From: Flavobacterium saliperosum | GTDB taxonomy: Bacteria; Bacteroidota; Bacteroidia; Flavobacteriales; Flavobacteriaceae | NCBI RefSeq assembly: GCF_900100625.1 | Contig: NZ_FMTY01000002.1 | Span: forward strand, 458,768 to 522,767 | Direction of reading: 5' to 3' | Length of the DNA: 64,000 bases | In this document: positions 26,201 through 33,882 of the stretch, piece by piece | How the letters are laid out: every line of letters starts with the position of its first letter | How positions within the stretch are numbered: the stretch's first letter is position 1 | Translations under genes and position numbers: made by a program | Notes under the pieces: model-generated | Database searches by the model: none | Seen by the model: only the letters and a program-made list of their open reading frames with translations | What the model was told of the DNA's origin: nothing

Positions 26201-27602
26201 ACGACCAGTTTTATTAACCGCATCCGCTGCTGCATTGGGTTTTTTACCGATGGCAATTTCAGCATCGGCAGGAGCAGAGGTACAACGTCCGCTAGCTACA
26301 GTGGTAATAGGAGGTCTGTTCACCGCCACTTTACTGACCATGATAGTATTACCGATTTTGTACAAAGTTTTTGATTCCAAAGAAATAAAGAGACCCAAAC
26401 TGAAAAAGAAACATAAAGGCGTCATTCCGGTTATTGTGCTTTTGTTAAGTTCGTCAGTCGCGTTTTCACAAAACAACAATACGGAGTTGGACAGTTTATT
26501 GTCAAAAGCCATAGCCAACAACAAAGGAATAAAAGCCGCACAATTGCAGGTTGATAAATCAAAAGCCGCTATTAATACCGCTTATTCTTTCGATAAAACA
26601 AATGTATATTACAGTTACGATCAAAATAATCTGGCGGTAAACAATATTCCGCTAAAGGTTTTCGGAGTGCAGCAGAGTTTTGCATTTCCAACGGTGTACG
26701 GAGCACAAAAAAAACTGCATAAATCGGAATATGAAACGCAGTTATCAAGCTTCGAAATCCAGAAAAACAAGCTGGCGCATAATGTAAGTCAGGTGTATCA
26801 TGAAATCGTGTTTCTTCAGCATCAGGAAAAATTATACCGTTATCTGGACAGTTTGTATCAGAATTTTTCCAAAGCCAGCGACAGAAGGTTTGAATTGGGC
26901 GAAACCAATTATTTGGAGAAAATCACCGCACAGGCTAAATTCCGACAAATAAAAACCACGCTTTCGCAGATTGAAAAACAAAAGCAATCGAATTACGAAC
27001 TATTACAATCGTTACTGCAAACGGATGAAAATCTGGCTGTAAAAAGCAATACAATAACGCCGATTTCAAATTTAAGTACCGAATCAAATAAAGCATTATA
27101 TGATTCTTATTTTGAGAATATTACAAAAATATACGAAAACAAAAAAAGAATAGAGAAGCAAAATTGGTTACCCGATTTAAACCTGGAATATTTTCAAGGT
27201 AAAAACAGTGGTTTATCGCAATCGCTGTATGGATTTCAGGTAGGAGTTGCAATACCCATTCTGTTTTCCGGAAACATTGCCAAAGCGAAAGTAGCGCAAT
27301 TGGAACTGCAAAGCTGGGAACAACAGAAACAAAATGAGACGCTGAAAATAGACAAATACATCAGTCAGAAAAAAAGCGAACTGGAAAAACATAACGAAGC
27401 CATAACGTATTACAACGAATACGGCAAAAAATTATCCGAAGAAATCATAAAAGTGGCCGATATGAGTTACAAACACGGAGAAATCGATTTCTTTCAATAC
27501 ATCTTAAGCCTTGACAGTGCCACGACAATTCAAGTCGACTATCTAAACAACGTTTTACAATACAACAAAACCCAATTGGATATCCAATATCTGAATTTTT
27601 AA
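23268..27602 (+). CDS. cusA: CusA/CzcA-type heavy-metal RND pump fused to a TolC-type outer-membrane factor
   Basis: A 1444-residue chain. Residues 1 to about 1040 are a complete heavy-metal RND proton antiporter: VPDVTNNQVQV near the start, the helix-4 motif GAIDFGIIIDGAVIIVEF with its proton-relay acidic residues, and a second helix bundle ending VLPILYKVFDS. Residues about 1052-1067 (VIPVIVLLLSSSVAFS) look like a signal peptide or extra membrane segment. From Q1068 on there is a TolC/CusC-like outer-membrane factor with long coiled coils (LQVDKSKAAINTAYSF, VQQSFAFPTVYGAQKK). Standard CusA is about 1040 residues. The fusion is recurrent in Bacteroidetes CusA homologues as I know them. The separate periplasmic adaptor follows 10 nt later. 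The metal (copper, silver, zinc, cobalt) cannot be fixed from sequence alone. Confidence 0.93.
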   Translation: MDKIIGFSLRNKFIIILFTIGIIGFGLFSVFQISIGAVPDVTNNQVQVITTSRNLSTEDIEQYITYPVELEMANLPGVKEIRSISKFGLSVVTIVFDENIGTYLPRQLIAEKIKTASEKIPQGFGTPEMGPITTGLGEVYQYILDVKPEYKNQYSVTDLRTIQDWAVKRQLSGINGVVEINTWGGFLKQYEIAINTSSLKAMDIEVGEVFRALENNNSIAGGAYIEKENQSYFIRGEGKVNSVQDIENIVVKNDNGIPVYIKNVAQVRYGSANRFGAITANGEGEKVLGQVMMLKGANSKQVIEDVKNRVAEIQKTLPEGVYINGFLERSELVGKTTFTVAENLILGCLIVIFVVVLLLGNWRSGLVVASVIPLCLLFAISFMNLFGIDANLMSLGAIDFGIIIDGAVIIVEFIAFQITQKSAELKLLSGENQQSEIDRITLKSASKMMNSAIFGQLIILIVFIPILSLTGVEGKMFKPMAMTFSFALVGAMLLCFTYVPVVSSLFLKPKEENPNSLSNRLINNINSWYLPVITWALHNTKKVLYGAFGLLVMAIGLFATMGGEFIPTLDEGDFVIQPVLKTGTSLSKTIATTTKIENVILKNFPEVSQVVSRIGAAEVPTDPMSMEESDVIVKLKPKSEWVSADSKDELADKIKEAIEKQIPNMEIEFTQPIEMRFNELISGTRSDVAVKIFGEDLEVLARKAKEVEKAIKNVEGASDIIIEKTEGLPQMAVRYDRSKIARYGLNIADLNEIIALGFAGKTVGNVFEGEKRFDMVIRLDKTNRRDIEDLRNVYVSTPAGDQIPLSELAQIEYTEGPAKISRDNTRRRIVVGINVRNRDLQSVVDDIQRIVETKVKIPSGYHVTYGGQFENLQSAKARLMIAVPIALILIFILLYFAFGSVKEALLVYSAIPLSAVGGILFLWIRDLPFSISAGVGFIALFGIAVLNGIVLIEHFKELKHQGMEDMNALILKGTTDRLRPVLLTASAAALGFLPMAISASAGAEVQRPLATVVIGGLFTATLLTMIVLPILYKVFDSKEIKRPKLKKKHKGVIPVIVLLLSSSVAFSQNNNTELDSLLSKAIANNKGIKAAQLQVDKSKAAINTAYSFDKTNVYYSYDQNNLAVNNIPLKVFGVQQSFAFPTVYGAQKKLHKSEYETQLSSFEIQKNKLAHNVSQVYHEIVFLQHQEKLYRYLDSLYQNFSKASDRRFELGETNYLEKITAQAKFRQIKTTLSQIEKQKQSNYELLQSLLQTDENLAVKSNTITPISNLSTESNKALYDSYFENITKIYENKKRIEKQNWLPDLNLEYFQGKNSGLSQSLYGFQVGVAIPILFSGNIAKAKVAQLELQSWEQQKQNETLKIDKYISQKKSELEKHNEAITYYNEYGKKLSEEIIKVADMSYKHGEIDFFQYILSLDSATTIQVDYLNNVLQYNKTQLDIQYLNF

Positions 27603-27612
27603 TTCATTACCA

Positions 27613-28731
27613 ATGAAAAAGTATTTAGCAGCAATAATCGCCATTACCGTAATATTTTCGTGTAAAAAAACCGAAACAGAAGTTCCTGAAACCACCAATA
27701 ACGGATTGATTTCGGTTACAAAAGAACAGTTTCAGTCGGGTGCTATGGAAATCGCCTCACCTGTAGAGCAGGATTTTGACGTAACCGTAAAAACATCGGG
27801 GAAAATAGATGTTCCGCCTCAAAATCGCGCCAAAGTGACCACTTTTTTAGGTGGTTACATTAAATCAACTTCGCTTTTGGTTGGAGACAAAGTTTCAAAA
27901 GGACAAGCATTGGTTGCTTTGGAAAACACGGATTTTATTGATCTCCAGAAAGAATATCTTGAAGTTGCCGAGCAAATCAATTACCTGAAATCGGAATACG
28001 AAAGACAAAAAACGCTTTACAACGAAAAAATAGCTTCACAGAAAAATTATTTGAAAGCCGAAAGCGATTACCGAAAAAACAAAGCAAACTACAACAGTTT
28101 ACGTGAAAAATTACTTTTACTGAACATCAGTCCGGCTAATGTAGAACGAGGAAAACTGACATCCACCATCACTATTTACGCTCCAATTTCAGGAAACGTT
28201 GTGGTCATGAATGTGAATACGGGAATGTTTATTGCTCCGTCCGATGTAATTTTGGAAATCGTTCAAACCGATCACCTGCATTTGGAACTGGCTGTTTTTG
28301 AGAAAGATATCCTTAAAATAACAGAAGGACAAACTATAAAATTCACCGTTCCGGAAGCAACAAAAGATGTTTTCGATGCGAAAGTTCATTTGGTTGGAAA
28401 ATCCATTGAAGGAAAAGACCGTACCATTAACGTACACGGCCATTTATCCGATGCGGTAAAACAAAAACTCTTAACCGGAATGTTTGTTGAAGCATCCATC
28501 ATTGTAGATTCCAAAAAAGGTTTAGCAATTCCGACACAAGCTTTAATTACCGAAAACAATAAAAATTTCGTACTTTTATTACAAAGTGACAAAAACAACA
28601 CCTATTCCTTTAAAAAAACGGGAGTTACTGTTGGTGAGCGATCAGAACAGTTTGTTGAAATTGTTCCTGACGCACAAATCAACGCCAATTCAAAATTACT
28701 AACCAAAGGAGTTTTTGATGTAGCCAATTAA
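27613..28731 (+). CDS. cusB: RND efflux periplasmic adaptor subunit (CusB/CzcB-like lipoprotein)
   Basis: A 372-residue membrane fusion protein that links the RND pump to the outer-membrane channel. The N-terminus is a lipoprotein signal (lipobox VIFSC). A barrel-sandwich half-motif GGYIKSTSLLVGDKVSKGQ is followed by an alpha-hairpin (EVAEQINYLKSEYERQKTLY), the second lipoyl half IYAPISGNVVVMNVN, a beta-barrel and a membrane-proximal domain. It starts 10 nt after the fused pump gene and is surely in the same operon. No His/Met-rich metal-binding tail of the CusB type is seen. Confidence 0.92.
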   Translation: MKKYLAAIIAITVIFSCKKTETEVPETTNNGLISVTKEQFQSGAMEIASPVEQDFDVTVKTSGKIDVPPQNRAKVTTFLGGYIKSTSLLVGDKVSKGQALVALENTDFIDLQKEYLEVAEQINYLKSEYERQKTLYNEKIASQKNYLKAESDYRKNKANYNSLREKLLLLNISPANVERGKLTSTITIYAPISGNVVVMNVNTGMFIAPSDVILEIVQTDHLHLELAVFEKDILKITEGQTIKFTVPEATKDVFDAKVHLVGKSIEGKDRTINVHGHLSDAVKQKLLTGMFVEASIIVDSKKGLAIPTQALITENNKNFVLLLQSDKNNTYSFKKTGVTVGERSEQFVEIVPDAQINANSKLLTKGVFDVAN

Positions 28732-28739
28732 CAACGATT

Positions 28740-29858
28740 ATGGAAGCAAGCAAGCTAAAAGAACAACTGCAAACCGAAGTGGACACTGCGTTTTTATACG
28801 ACAGCATTGCCAACTTGCAAACGGATGTCAATCTGAAAAAGGTATTACAGAGCTTATCGGAGATTGAAAAAAATCATGCGGTTCACATTCTTGCCAAACT
28901 AAAAGAAAGCAATCCGAACATGGTTATGCCTTCTGCTTCTTCCAGAGCTAAATTTCAGTTGAAATTGGGTAAACTATTCGGCTATAATTCGATTATCAGC
29001 AATCTTTCGAATATCGAAAAGCAATTTGCGGTGAATACAATCAAGAATAAGATTGAGAAAGGCGAGAAGCTGACCGGTTACGAACACAATCACCTGAAAA
29101 TCATAGAAGCGGTCAATCAGAATGCTGCTTTCAATGTTTCCGGCGGATTGTTGTCGAAATTTGAAAGCAGACACAAATCGGTAGGCGGAAATGCCTTGCG
29201 TGCCGCTGTTTTAGGCGCGAATGACGGACTGGTTTCCAACATGAGTTTGGTGATGGGCGTTGCAGGTGCAGCCGTTTCCAACAGTACTATTTTATTAACC
29301 GGTTCTGCAGGATTGTTGGCCGGTGCGATTTCGATGGCATTGGGCGAATGGCTTTCGGTTCAGAGTTCGAAAGAGTTGTACGAAAACCAAATTGCGCTTG
29401 AAACTGAGGAATTGAAAGCTTCTCCGGAGGAAGAAAAAAAAGAATTGGCACTGTTATACCAAGCCAAAGGAATGAATCCGGAAGAAGCCTTGAAATTAGC
29501 CAATAAAGCTTTTGAAACCAACGAATCGGCGATTGAAACATTAATCACCGAAGAGCTGAACATCAACAAGGAAGAATTGGAAGGATCGGCTTGGGAAGCA
29601 GCCATCACTTCTTTTATATTATTCGCTTTAGGTGCCATTATTCCATTATATCCTTTCATGTTTCTTGATGGGAAAAACGCTATTTTGCTGAGTATTGCCA
29701 GTGCTGTCGTCGGCCTTTTCGGAATTGGCTCAGCGATTACTCTATTTACAGGAAAAAGTATTGTATTTTCGGGATTCCGACAAGTATTATTCGGATTGGC
29801 AGCAGCAGCAGTAACCTATGGAATCGGAGCACTGATTGGCGTTTCGATTGCAGGATAA
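28740..29858 (+). CDS. VIT1/CCC1 family transporter with N-terminal ferritin-like domain
   Basis: A 372-residue fusion. Residues 1 to about 145 form a rubrerythrin/ferritin-like helical bundle with metal-ligand type motifs (TAFLYDSIANLQTD, LSEIEKNHAVHILAKL). Residues about 155-372 are a VIT1/CCC1 membrane domain with the signature LRAAVLGANDGLVSNMSLVMG and five helices. VIT1/CCC1 proteins move iron or manganese; in bacteria the ferritin-like/VIT fusion (MbfA type) exports iron. It lies 8 nt after the adaptor gene and so adds iron or manganese handling to the heavy-metal efflux operon. Confidence 0.92.
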   Translation: MEASKLKEQLQTEVDTAFLYDSIANLQTDVNLKKVLQSLSEIEKNHAVHILAKLKESNPNMVMPSASSRAKFQLKLGKLFGYNSIISNLSNIEKQFAVNTIKNKIEKGEKLTGYEHNHLKIIEAVNQNAAFNVSGGLLSKFESRHKSVGGNALRAAVLGANDGLVSNMSLVMGVAGAAVSNSTILLTGSAGLLAGAISMALGEWLSVQSSKELYENQIALETEELKASPEEEKKELALLYQAKGMNPEEALKLANKAFETNESAIETLITEELNINKEELEGSAWEAAITSFILFALGAIIPLYPFMFLDGKNAILLSIASAVVGLFGIGSAITLFTGKSIVFSGFRQVLFGLAAAAVTYGIGALIGVSIAG

Positions 29859-29904
29859 AAATGAATTCTAAATTTAAACAAAATATCATTTAAACCATTT
29901 TATT

Positions 29905-30408
29905 ATGAACGACGCACATTTACACTTGCTGGTTAATCACTTTCCAATTCTCGGAACCATCTTCGGATTGGGAATTTTAATTGTCGGATTACTTCTGAAA
30001 AACAAATCAATGCAACACACGGCCTATGTTTTATTTGCCATAGCTGCTATTTTCGGATTATTGTCCATGAACACGGGAGAAGGAGCAGAGGAATTAGTGG
30101 AAGATTTGCCAAATGTAGGTAAAGAAATCATTCACGAACACGAGGAAATCGCTGAAAAGTTCGTAATTCTGCTTTATTTAACCGGCGCAGTAGCTTTATT
30201 ATCGTTACTGATGTCTGTTAAAAATCATGCTAAAGCCAAGTTTTTCGCTTACGCCACATTGCTTTTAGCAATCGGAACAGCTGTTTTATCAAAAAATGTT
30301 GGCACATCCGGTGGCGAAATCCGTCATACCGAAATCCGTGGAAATGCCAGCGTTAATGGGGTTTCAGCACAAGAAAACGGAACTGAAGCAACAGACGAGG
30401 AACATTAA
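29905..30408 (+). CDS. small integral membrane protein (DUF2231-like)
   Basis: A 167-residue protein with four predicted helices: FPILGTIFGLGILIVGLLL, AYVLFAIAAIFGLLSM, FVILLYLTGAVALLSLLM and FFAYATLLLAIGTAVL. The N-terminal HLHLLVNHFPI and the HEHEEIAEK loop place several His/Glu residues near membrane edges, resembling DUF2231-type proteins, for which metal or haem binding has been suggested. It follows the VIT1 gene by 46 nt, so it is probably the last member of the metal operon. The function is unknown. Confidence 0.7.
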   Translation: MNDAHLHLLVNHFPILGTIFGLGILIVGLLLKNKSMQHTAYVLFAIAAIFGLLSMNTGEGAEELVEDLPNVGKEIIHEHEEIAEKFVILLYLTGAVALLSLLMSVKNHAKAKFFAYATLLLAIGTAVLSKNVGTSGGEIRHTEIRGNASVNGVSAQENGTEATDEEH

Positions 30409-30433
30409 ACAAAATATAAAGTTTCAGAAAAAG

Positions 30434-30465
30434 TTGTTTTTTACCAAAGAATGACTTTACATTTG
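30434..30465 (+). promoter_or_regulatory. promoter of the histidine operon
   Basis: TTG at 30434-30436, 21-nt spacer, TACATTTG at 30458-30465. Transcription should begin about 5-8 nt later, leaving a short lead before the leader-peptide ATG at 30486. Confidence 0.75.
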
Positions 30466-30485
30466 CAACATCAATTACAACAAGT

Positions 30486-30542
30486 ATGTTTTTAAACCAG
30501 TTACATCATCATCATTATTTCTCCGCTCAAGCGAAGTTATAA
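30486..30542 (+). CDS. hisL: histidine operon leader peptide
   Basis: An 18-residue open frame, MFLNQLHHHHYFSAQAKL, with four consecutive His codons (30504-30515) right after the his promoter and before an intrinsic terminator. This is the classical set-up of his attenuation: when charged tRNA-His is scarce the ribosome stalls on the His codons. Translation to the stop at 30540-30542 would cover the antiterminator strand 30526-30533. It is too short for usual gene callers. Confidence 0.92.
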   Translation: MFLNQLHHHHYFSAQAKL

Positions 30543-30583
30543 TGGTATGTGTATAAATCATATATTTTTAAAACCCGTTTGAG
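30526..30583 (+). promoter_or_regulatory. predicted antiterminator pairing of the his leader
   Basis: CTCAAGCG (30526-30533) is complementary to CGTTTGAG (30576-30583) with one G-T wobble. The second strand is part of the 5' arm of the terminator hairpin, so the two structures exclude each other. The first strand begins 11 nt after the last His codon, so a ribosome stalled on His leaves it largely free. It can also form a small local hairpin CGCT-CA-AGCG (30524-30533). Confidence 0.75.
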
Positions 30584-30602
30584 TACATCAAACGGGTTTT
30601 TT
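30571..30602 (+). terminator. his attenuator terminator
   Basis: AAACCCGTTTGA (30571-30582) pairs perfectly with TCAAACGGGTTT (30588-30599) around a 5-nt loop, followed by a T-run. It lies between the leader peptide and hisG. Confidence 0.92.
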
Positions 30603-30648
30603 ATTTCCACACCTTTCGTTGTACTCAGACATTTTCCAAACCAAAACA

Positions 30649-31506
30649 ATGAGTACATTAAAAATTGCAATTCAAAAATCAGGACGTCTTAACGAAGACA
30701 GTCTGAAAATTCTCAAAGACTGCGGAATTTCGGTAGAAAACGGAAACGATCAACTGAAAGCCGCCGCATCCAATTTTCCTTTGGAAATCCTGTTCCTCCG
30801 CAACACTGATATTCCTCAGTATCTGATTGATGGTGTGGCTGATATAGCCATAGTAGGTGATAATCTGTTGGTGGAAAAAGGGGTTAACATTGAAATTGCG
30901 GAGCGTCTGGGTTTTTCAAAATGCAGGGTATCGGTAGCTGTTCCCAAAGCATTTGAATACAAGACGTTAAACGATTTAAGCGGATTACGTATCGCCACTT
31001 CGTATCCCAATACCGTTTTAAACTACTTCAACTCCAGAAACATTGCGATTGAATTACACGAAATCTCTGGTTCGGTAGAAATTGCTCCGAATATCGGGTT
31101 GTCGGATGCCATTGTGGATATCGTTTCCACCGGAAGCACACTCTTCAAAAACAATCTGAAAGAAGTCGAAGTGATTCTGAAAAGCGAAGCTGTCCTTGCC
31201 GTTTCTCCTAAAATATCGGAAGAAAAGCAAGCCGTTCTGGACAAACTGCGCTTTCGGATTCAATCGGTACTGAAGGCTCGCAAATCGAAATACATCTTGA
31301 TGAACGTTCCCAACGATAAGATTGCGGAAATCAGTGCAATACTTCCGGTTTTAAAAAGTCCGACCGTAATGCCTCTGGCAGAAAAAGGCTGGAGCAGTTT
31401 ACATTCGGTAATCAATGAAGAACTGTTTTGGGAAGTCATCGACCAACTTAAAGCCGCCGGAGCAGAAGGAATTTTAGTCTGTCCGATAGAAAAAATGGTA
31501 TTGTAA
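30649..31506 (+). CDS. hisG: ATP phosphoribosyltransferase (long form)
   Basis: The first enzyme of histidine synthesis, joining ATP and PRPP. At 285 residues it is the long HisG type with its own C-terminal regulatory domain (KYILMNVPNDKIAEISAILPVL), so it does not need HisZ and should be feedback-inhibited by histidine. Catalytic-domain motifs include IAIQKSGRLNEDSLKIL, GVADIAIVGDNLLVEKG and the PRPP loop DAIVDIVSTGSTL. I start at ATG 30649 (MSTLKIAIQKSG); an upstream in-frame TTG at 30619 would begin just after the attenuator without a family match. First structural gene of the operon. Confidence 0.97.
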   Translation: MSTLKIAIQKSGRLNEDSLKILKDCGISVENGNDQLKAAASNFPLEILFLRNTDIPQYLIDGVADIAIVGDNLLVEKGVNIEIAERLGFSKCRVSVAVPKAFEYKTLNDLSGLRIATSYPNTVLNYFNSRNIAIELHEISGSVEIAPNIGLSDAIVDIVSTGSTLFKNNLKEVEVILKSEAVLAVSPKISEEKQAVLDKLRFRIQSVLKARKSKYILMNVPNDKIAEISAILPVLKSPTVMPLAEKGWSSLHSVINEELFWEVIDQLKAAGAEGILVCPIEKMVL

Positions 31507-31555
31507 ATGAGTTTGAGAAATTAGAGAATCGAAAAGAGAACATAGAAATAGAAAA

Positions 31556-32842
31556 ATGAAAAAAATACTAAATCCAAACAAAAACGAATGGTCTGCTTTA
31601 ACGCAACGTCCAACAAAAAATTACAAGGATATTGAAGGAACCGTTACTCAGATTTTCAAAGAAGTACAGCAAAAAGGAGATGTTGCGGTTACAAAATACA
31701 CTTCTTTTTTCGACGGAATCGAATTGTCTAAAATAAGGGTTTCTGATGTTGAACTCAAAGAAGCTATAGTATTAGTTCCTAATGAATTGAAAGATGCTAT
31801 TAAACAAGCCAAAACCAATATAGAAGCATTTCACAGCGCACAGAAAACCGCACGAATCGAAATCGAAACCACTGAAGGTGTTACATGTTGGCAGGAAAAA
31901 CGCCCGATCCAAAAAATAGGATTATACATTCCGGGAGGTACAGCACCTTTGTTTTCAACGGTTTTGATGTTAGCCGTTCCTGCACAAATAGCGGGTTGCA
32001 AAGAAATCGTATTGTGTTCTCCACCGGACAGGGAAGGGAAGATCAACCCGGCAATTTTATATGCTGCCAAATTGTGTGGAGTAACTCAGATACTGAAAGT
32101 AGGCGGTATTCAGGCCATTGCAGGTATGACGTTCGGAACCGAAACCATACCCAAAGTGTATAAAATTTTCGGACCCGGAAATCAGTTTGTGACCGTGGCA
32201 AAACAGGTAGCAACGCAATTTGGAGTGGCCATCGATATGCCGGCAGGGCCTTCCGAGTTAGTAGTGGTTGCTGATGATTCGGCCAATGCGGCTTTTGTGG
32301 CCTCTGATTTATTAAGTCAGGCGGAACACGGAGCCGACAGTCAGGTAATTTTGGTTTCCACCTCAAAACAAATGATAGAAAAGGTAGAAAAAGAGGTCGA
32401 AAAGCAATTAAAGGTTCTTCCACGCAAAACCACAGCCGAAAAAGCCATAGCCAATTCAAAACTGATTTACATTGAAAATGTAGCGACTGCCTTAGCATTC
32501 ATCAACGAATATGCACCGGAACATTTAATAATTGTAACAGAAAATGAAGATTTCTATCTAAACGGAATTCAGAATGCCGGCTCGGTTTTCATCGGAAAGT
32601 ATACTCCGGAAAGTGCCGGTGATTACGCCTCAGGAACCAATCACACGCTGCCAACCAACGGTTATGCCAAAAATTACAGCGGTGTAAATCTGGATAGTTT
32701 CCTAAAAGCGATGACCTTCCAAAAAATTACCGAAACCGGAATTCAGAACATCGGAAAAACCATAGAAATCATGGCCGAAGCCGAAGGTTTACAAGCGCAC
32801 AAAAATGCAGTGACATTACGATTAAAATCTTTAGAAAAATGA
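31556..32842 (+). CDS. hisD: histidinol dehydrogenase
   Basis: The last enzyme of the pathway: a zinc enzyme that oxidises histidinol to histidine in two NAD-dependent steps. The 428-residue chain is full length. Visible are the family signature region GPSELVVVADDSANAAFVASDLLSQAEHG (32251-32337), zinc-ligand type residues in QAEHG, and the HTLPTNGYAKNYSGV segment. It starts 49 nt after hisG and overlaps hisC by 4 nt (ATGA), suggesting coupled translation. Confidence 0.97.
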   Translation: MKKILNPNKNEWSALTQRPTKNYKDIEGTVTQIFKEVQQKGDVAVTKYTSFFDGIELSKIRVSDVELKEAIVLVPNELKDAIKQAKTNIEAFHSAQKTARIEIETTEGVTCWQEKRPIQKIGLYIPGGTAPLFSTVLMLAVPAQIAGCKEIVLCSPPDREGKINPAILYAAKLCGVTQILKVGGIQAIAGMTFGTETIPKVYKIFGPGNQFVTVAKQVATQFGVAIDMPAGPSELVVVADDSANAAFVASDLLSQAEHGADSQVILVSTSKQMIEKVEKEVEKQLKVLPRKTTAEKAIANSKLIYIENVATALAFINEYAPEHLIIVTENEDFYLNGIQNAGSVFIGKYTPESAGDYASGTNHTLPTNGYAKNYSGVNLDSFLKAMTFQKITETGIQNIGKTIEIMAEAEGLQAHKNAVTLRLKSLEK

Positions 32843-33882
32843 AAGCATTCGATATTAATACAATTATCCGAAACAATGTTGTGAAAATGGAAGCCTATTC
32901 TTCAGCACGCGATGAATTTAAGGATTTCGACCGGAAAATGGTCTTTCTGGATGCCAATGAGAGTCCGTTCGAAAATGGCGTAAACCGTTATCCGGATCCG
33001 AAACAACAAGCGGTAAAAGCACTATTGGCAAAGCAAAATTCCGTAAACCCAAATCAGATTCTGTTGGGCAACGGAAGCGATGAAGTACTGGATCTGTTAT
33101 TCCGTGCCTTTTGCGAGCCGAATCGCGACAATGTCATTACGCTTCCGCCAACCTACGGAATGTACGGCGTTTTGGCCAATCTGAATGCTGTTGAAAATCG
33201 GGAAATACTTTTAACTGCCGACTTTCAGCCCAATACAGAACTCATTTTAGAAAATGCCGATGCAAACACCAGAATGTTGTTTTTATGCTCACCAAACAAT
33301 CCCACAGCAAATTCCTTTTCCAAGGAAACTGTCGTAACTTTAATACATAATTTCAATGGTTTGGTGGTTTTGGATGAGGCTTATATCGATTTTTCCGAAA
33401 ACGAAAGCTGGTTGTCCGAATTGAATGCTTATCCGAATCTGGTCATCACCCAAACGCTTTCCAAAGCCTATGGACTGGCCGGTATCCGAATGGGAATCCT
33501 GTATGCTTCACCAAAAATCACAGCCGTTTTAAACAAAATCAAACCGCCCTACAATCTGAACCATCTCTCGCAGCAAAAAGCGTTGGAAGTGCTAACTGAC
33601 CGAGAAATAACAGGAAACAGAATAACTTTAATAAAAGCAGAAAAAAGTCGATTACTTAAACAATTACTTGAAGTTAATTTCATCGATAAAGTTTATCCTT
33701 CGGATGCAAATTTTATTCTGATAAAAGTGGATAATGCGGATAAACGCTACAACCAATTACTCGAAAAAGGTATCGTGGTTCGCAACAGAAGCAACCAAGC
33801 ACTTTGTAACAATTGCCTGCGAATTTCCATCGGTACTCCGGAAGAAAACGAACTGCTAATCAACACACTAAAAACACTATAA
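32839..33882 (+). CDS. hisC: histidinol-phosphate aminotransferase
   Basis: A PLP-dependent class I/II aminotransferase that converts imidazole-acetol phosphate to histidinol phosphate with glutamate. At 347 residues it is full length. The PLP lysine is K209 in [24 protein letters not shown] and [10 protein letters not shown] give the cofactor-binding Asn and Asp, and the C-terminal [11 protein letters not shown] holds the substrate-binding Arg. It overlaps hisD by 4 nt and shares one base with the hisB start (TAATG). Confidence 0.97.
   Translation: MKAFDINTIIRNNVVKMEAYSSARDEFKDFDRKMVFLDANESPFENGVNRYPDPKQQAVKALLAKQNSVNPNQILLGNGSDEVLDLLFRAFCEPNRDNVITLPPTYGMYGVLANLNAVENREILLTADFQPNTELILENADANTRMLFLCSPNNPTANSFSKETVVTLIHNFNGLVVLDEAYIDFSENESWLSELNAYPNLVITQTLSKAYGLAGIRMGILYASPKITAVLNKIKPPYNLNHLSQQKALEVLTDREITGNRITLIKAEKSRLLKQLLEVNFIDKVYPSDANFILIKVDNADKRYNQLLEKGIVVRNRSNQALCNNCLRISIGTPEENELLINTLKTL

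Noticed and set aside
27504..27509. CTTAAG inside the RND/outer-membrane factor gene
   Set aside because: Single copy inside a coding region without a promoter nearby; expected by chance in AT-rich DNA.
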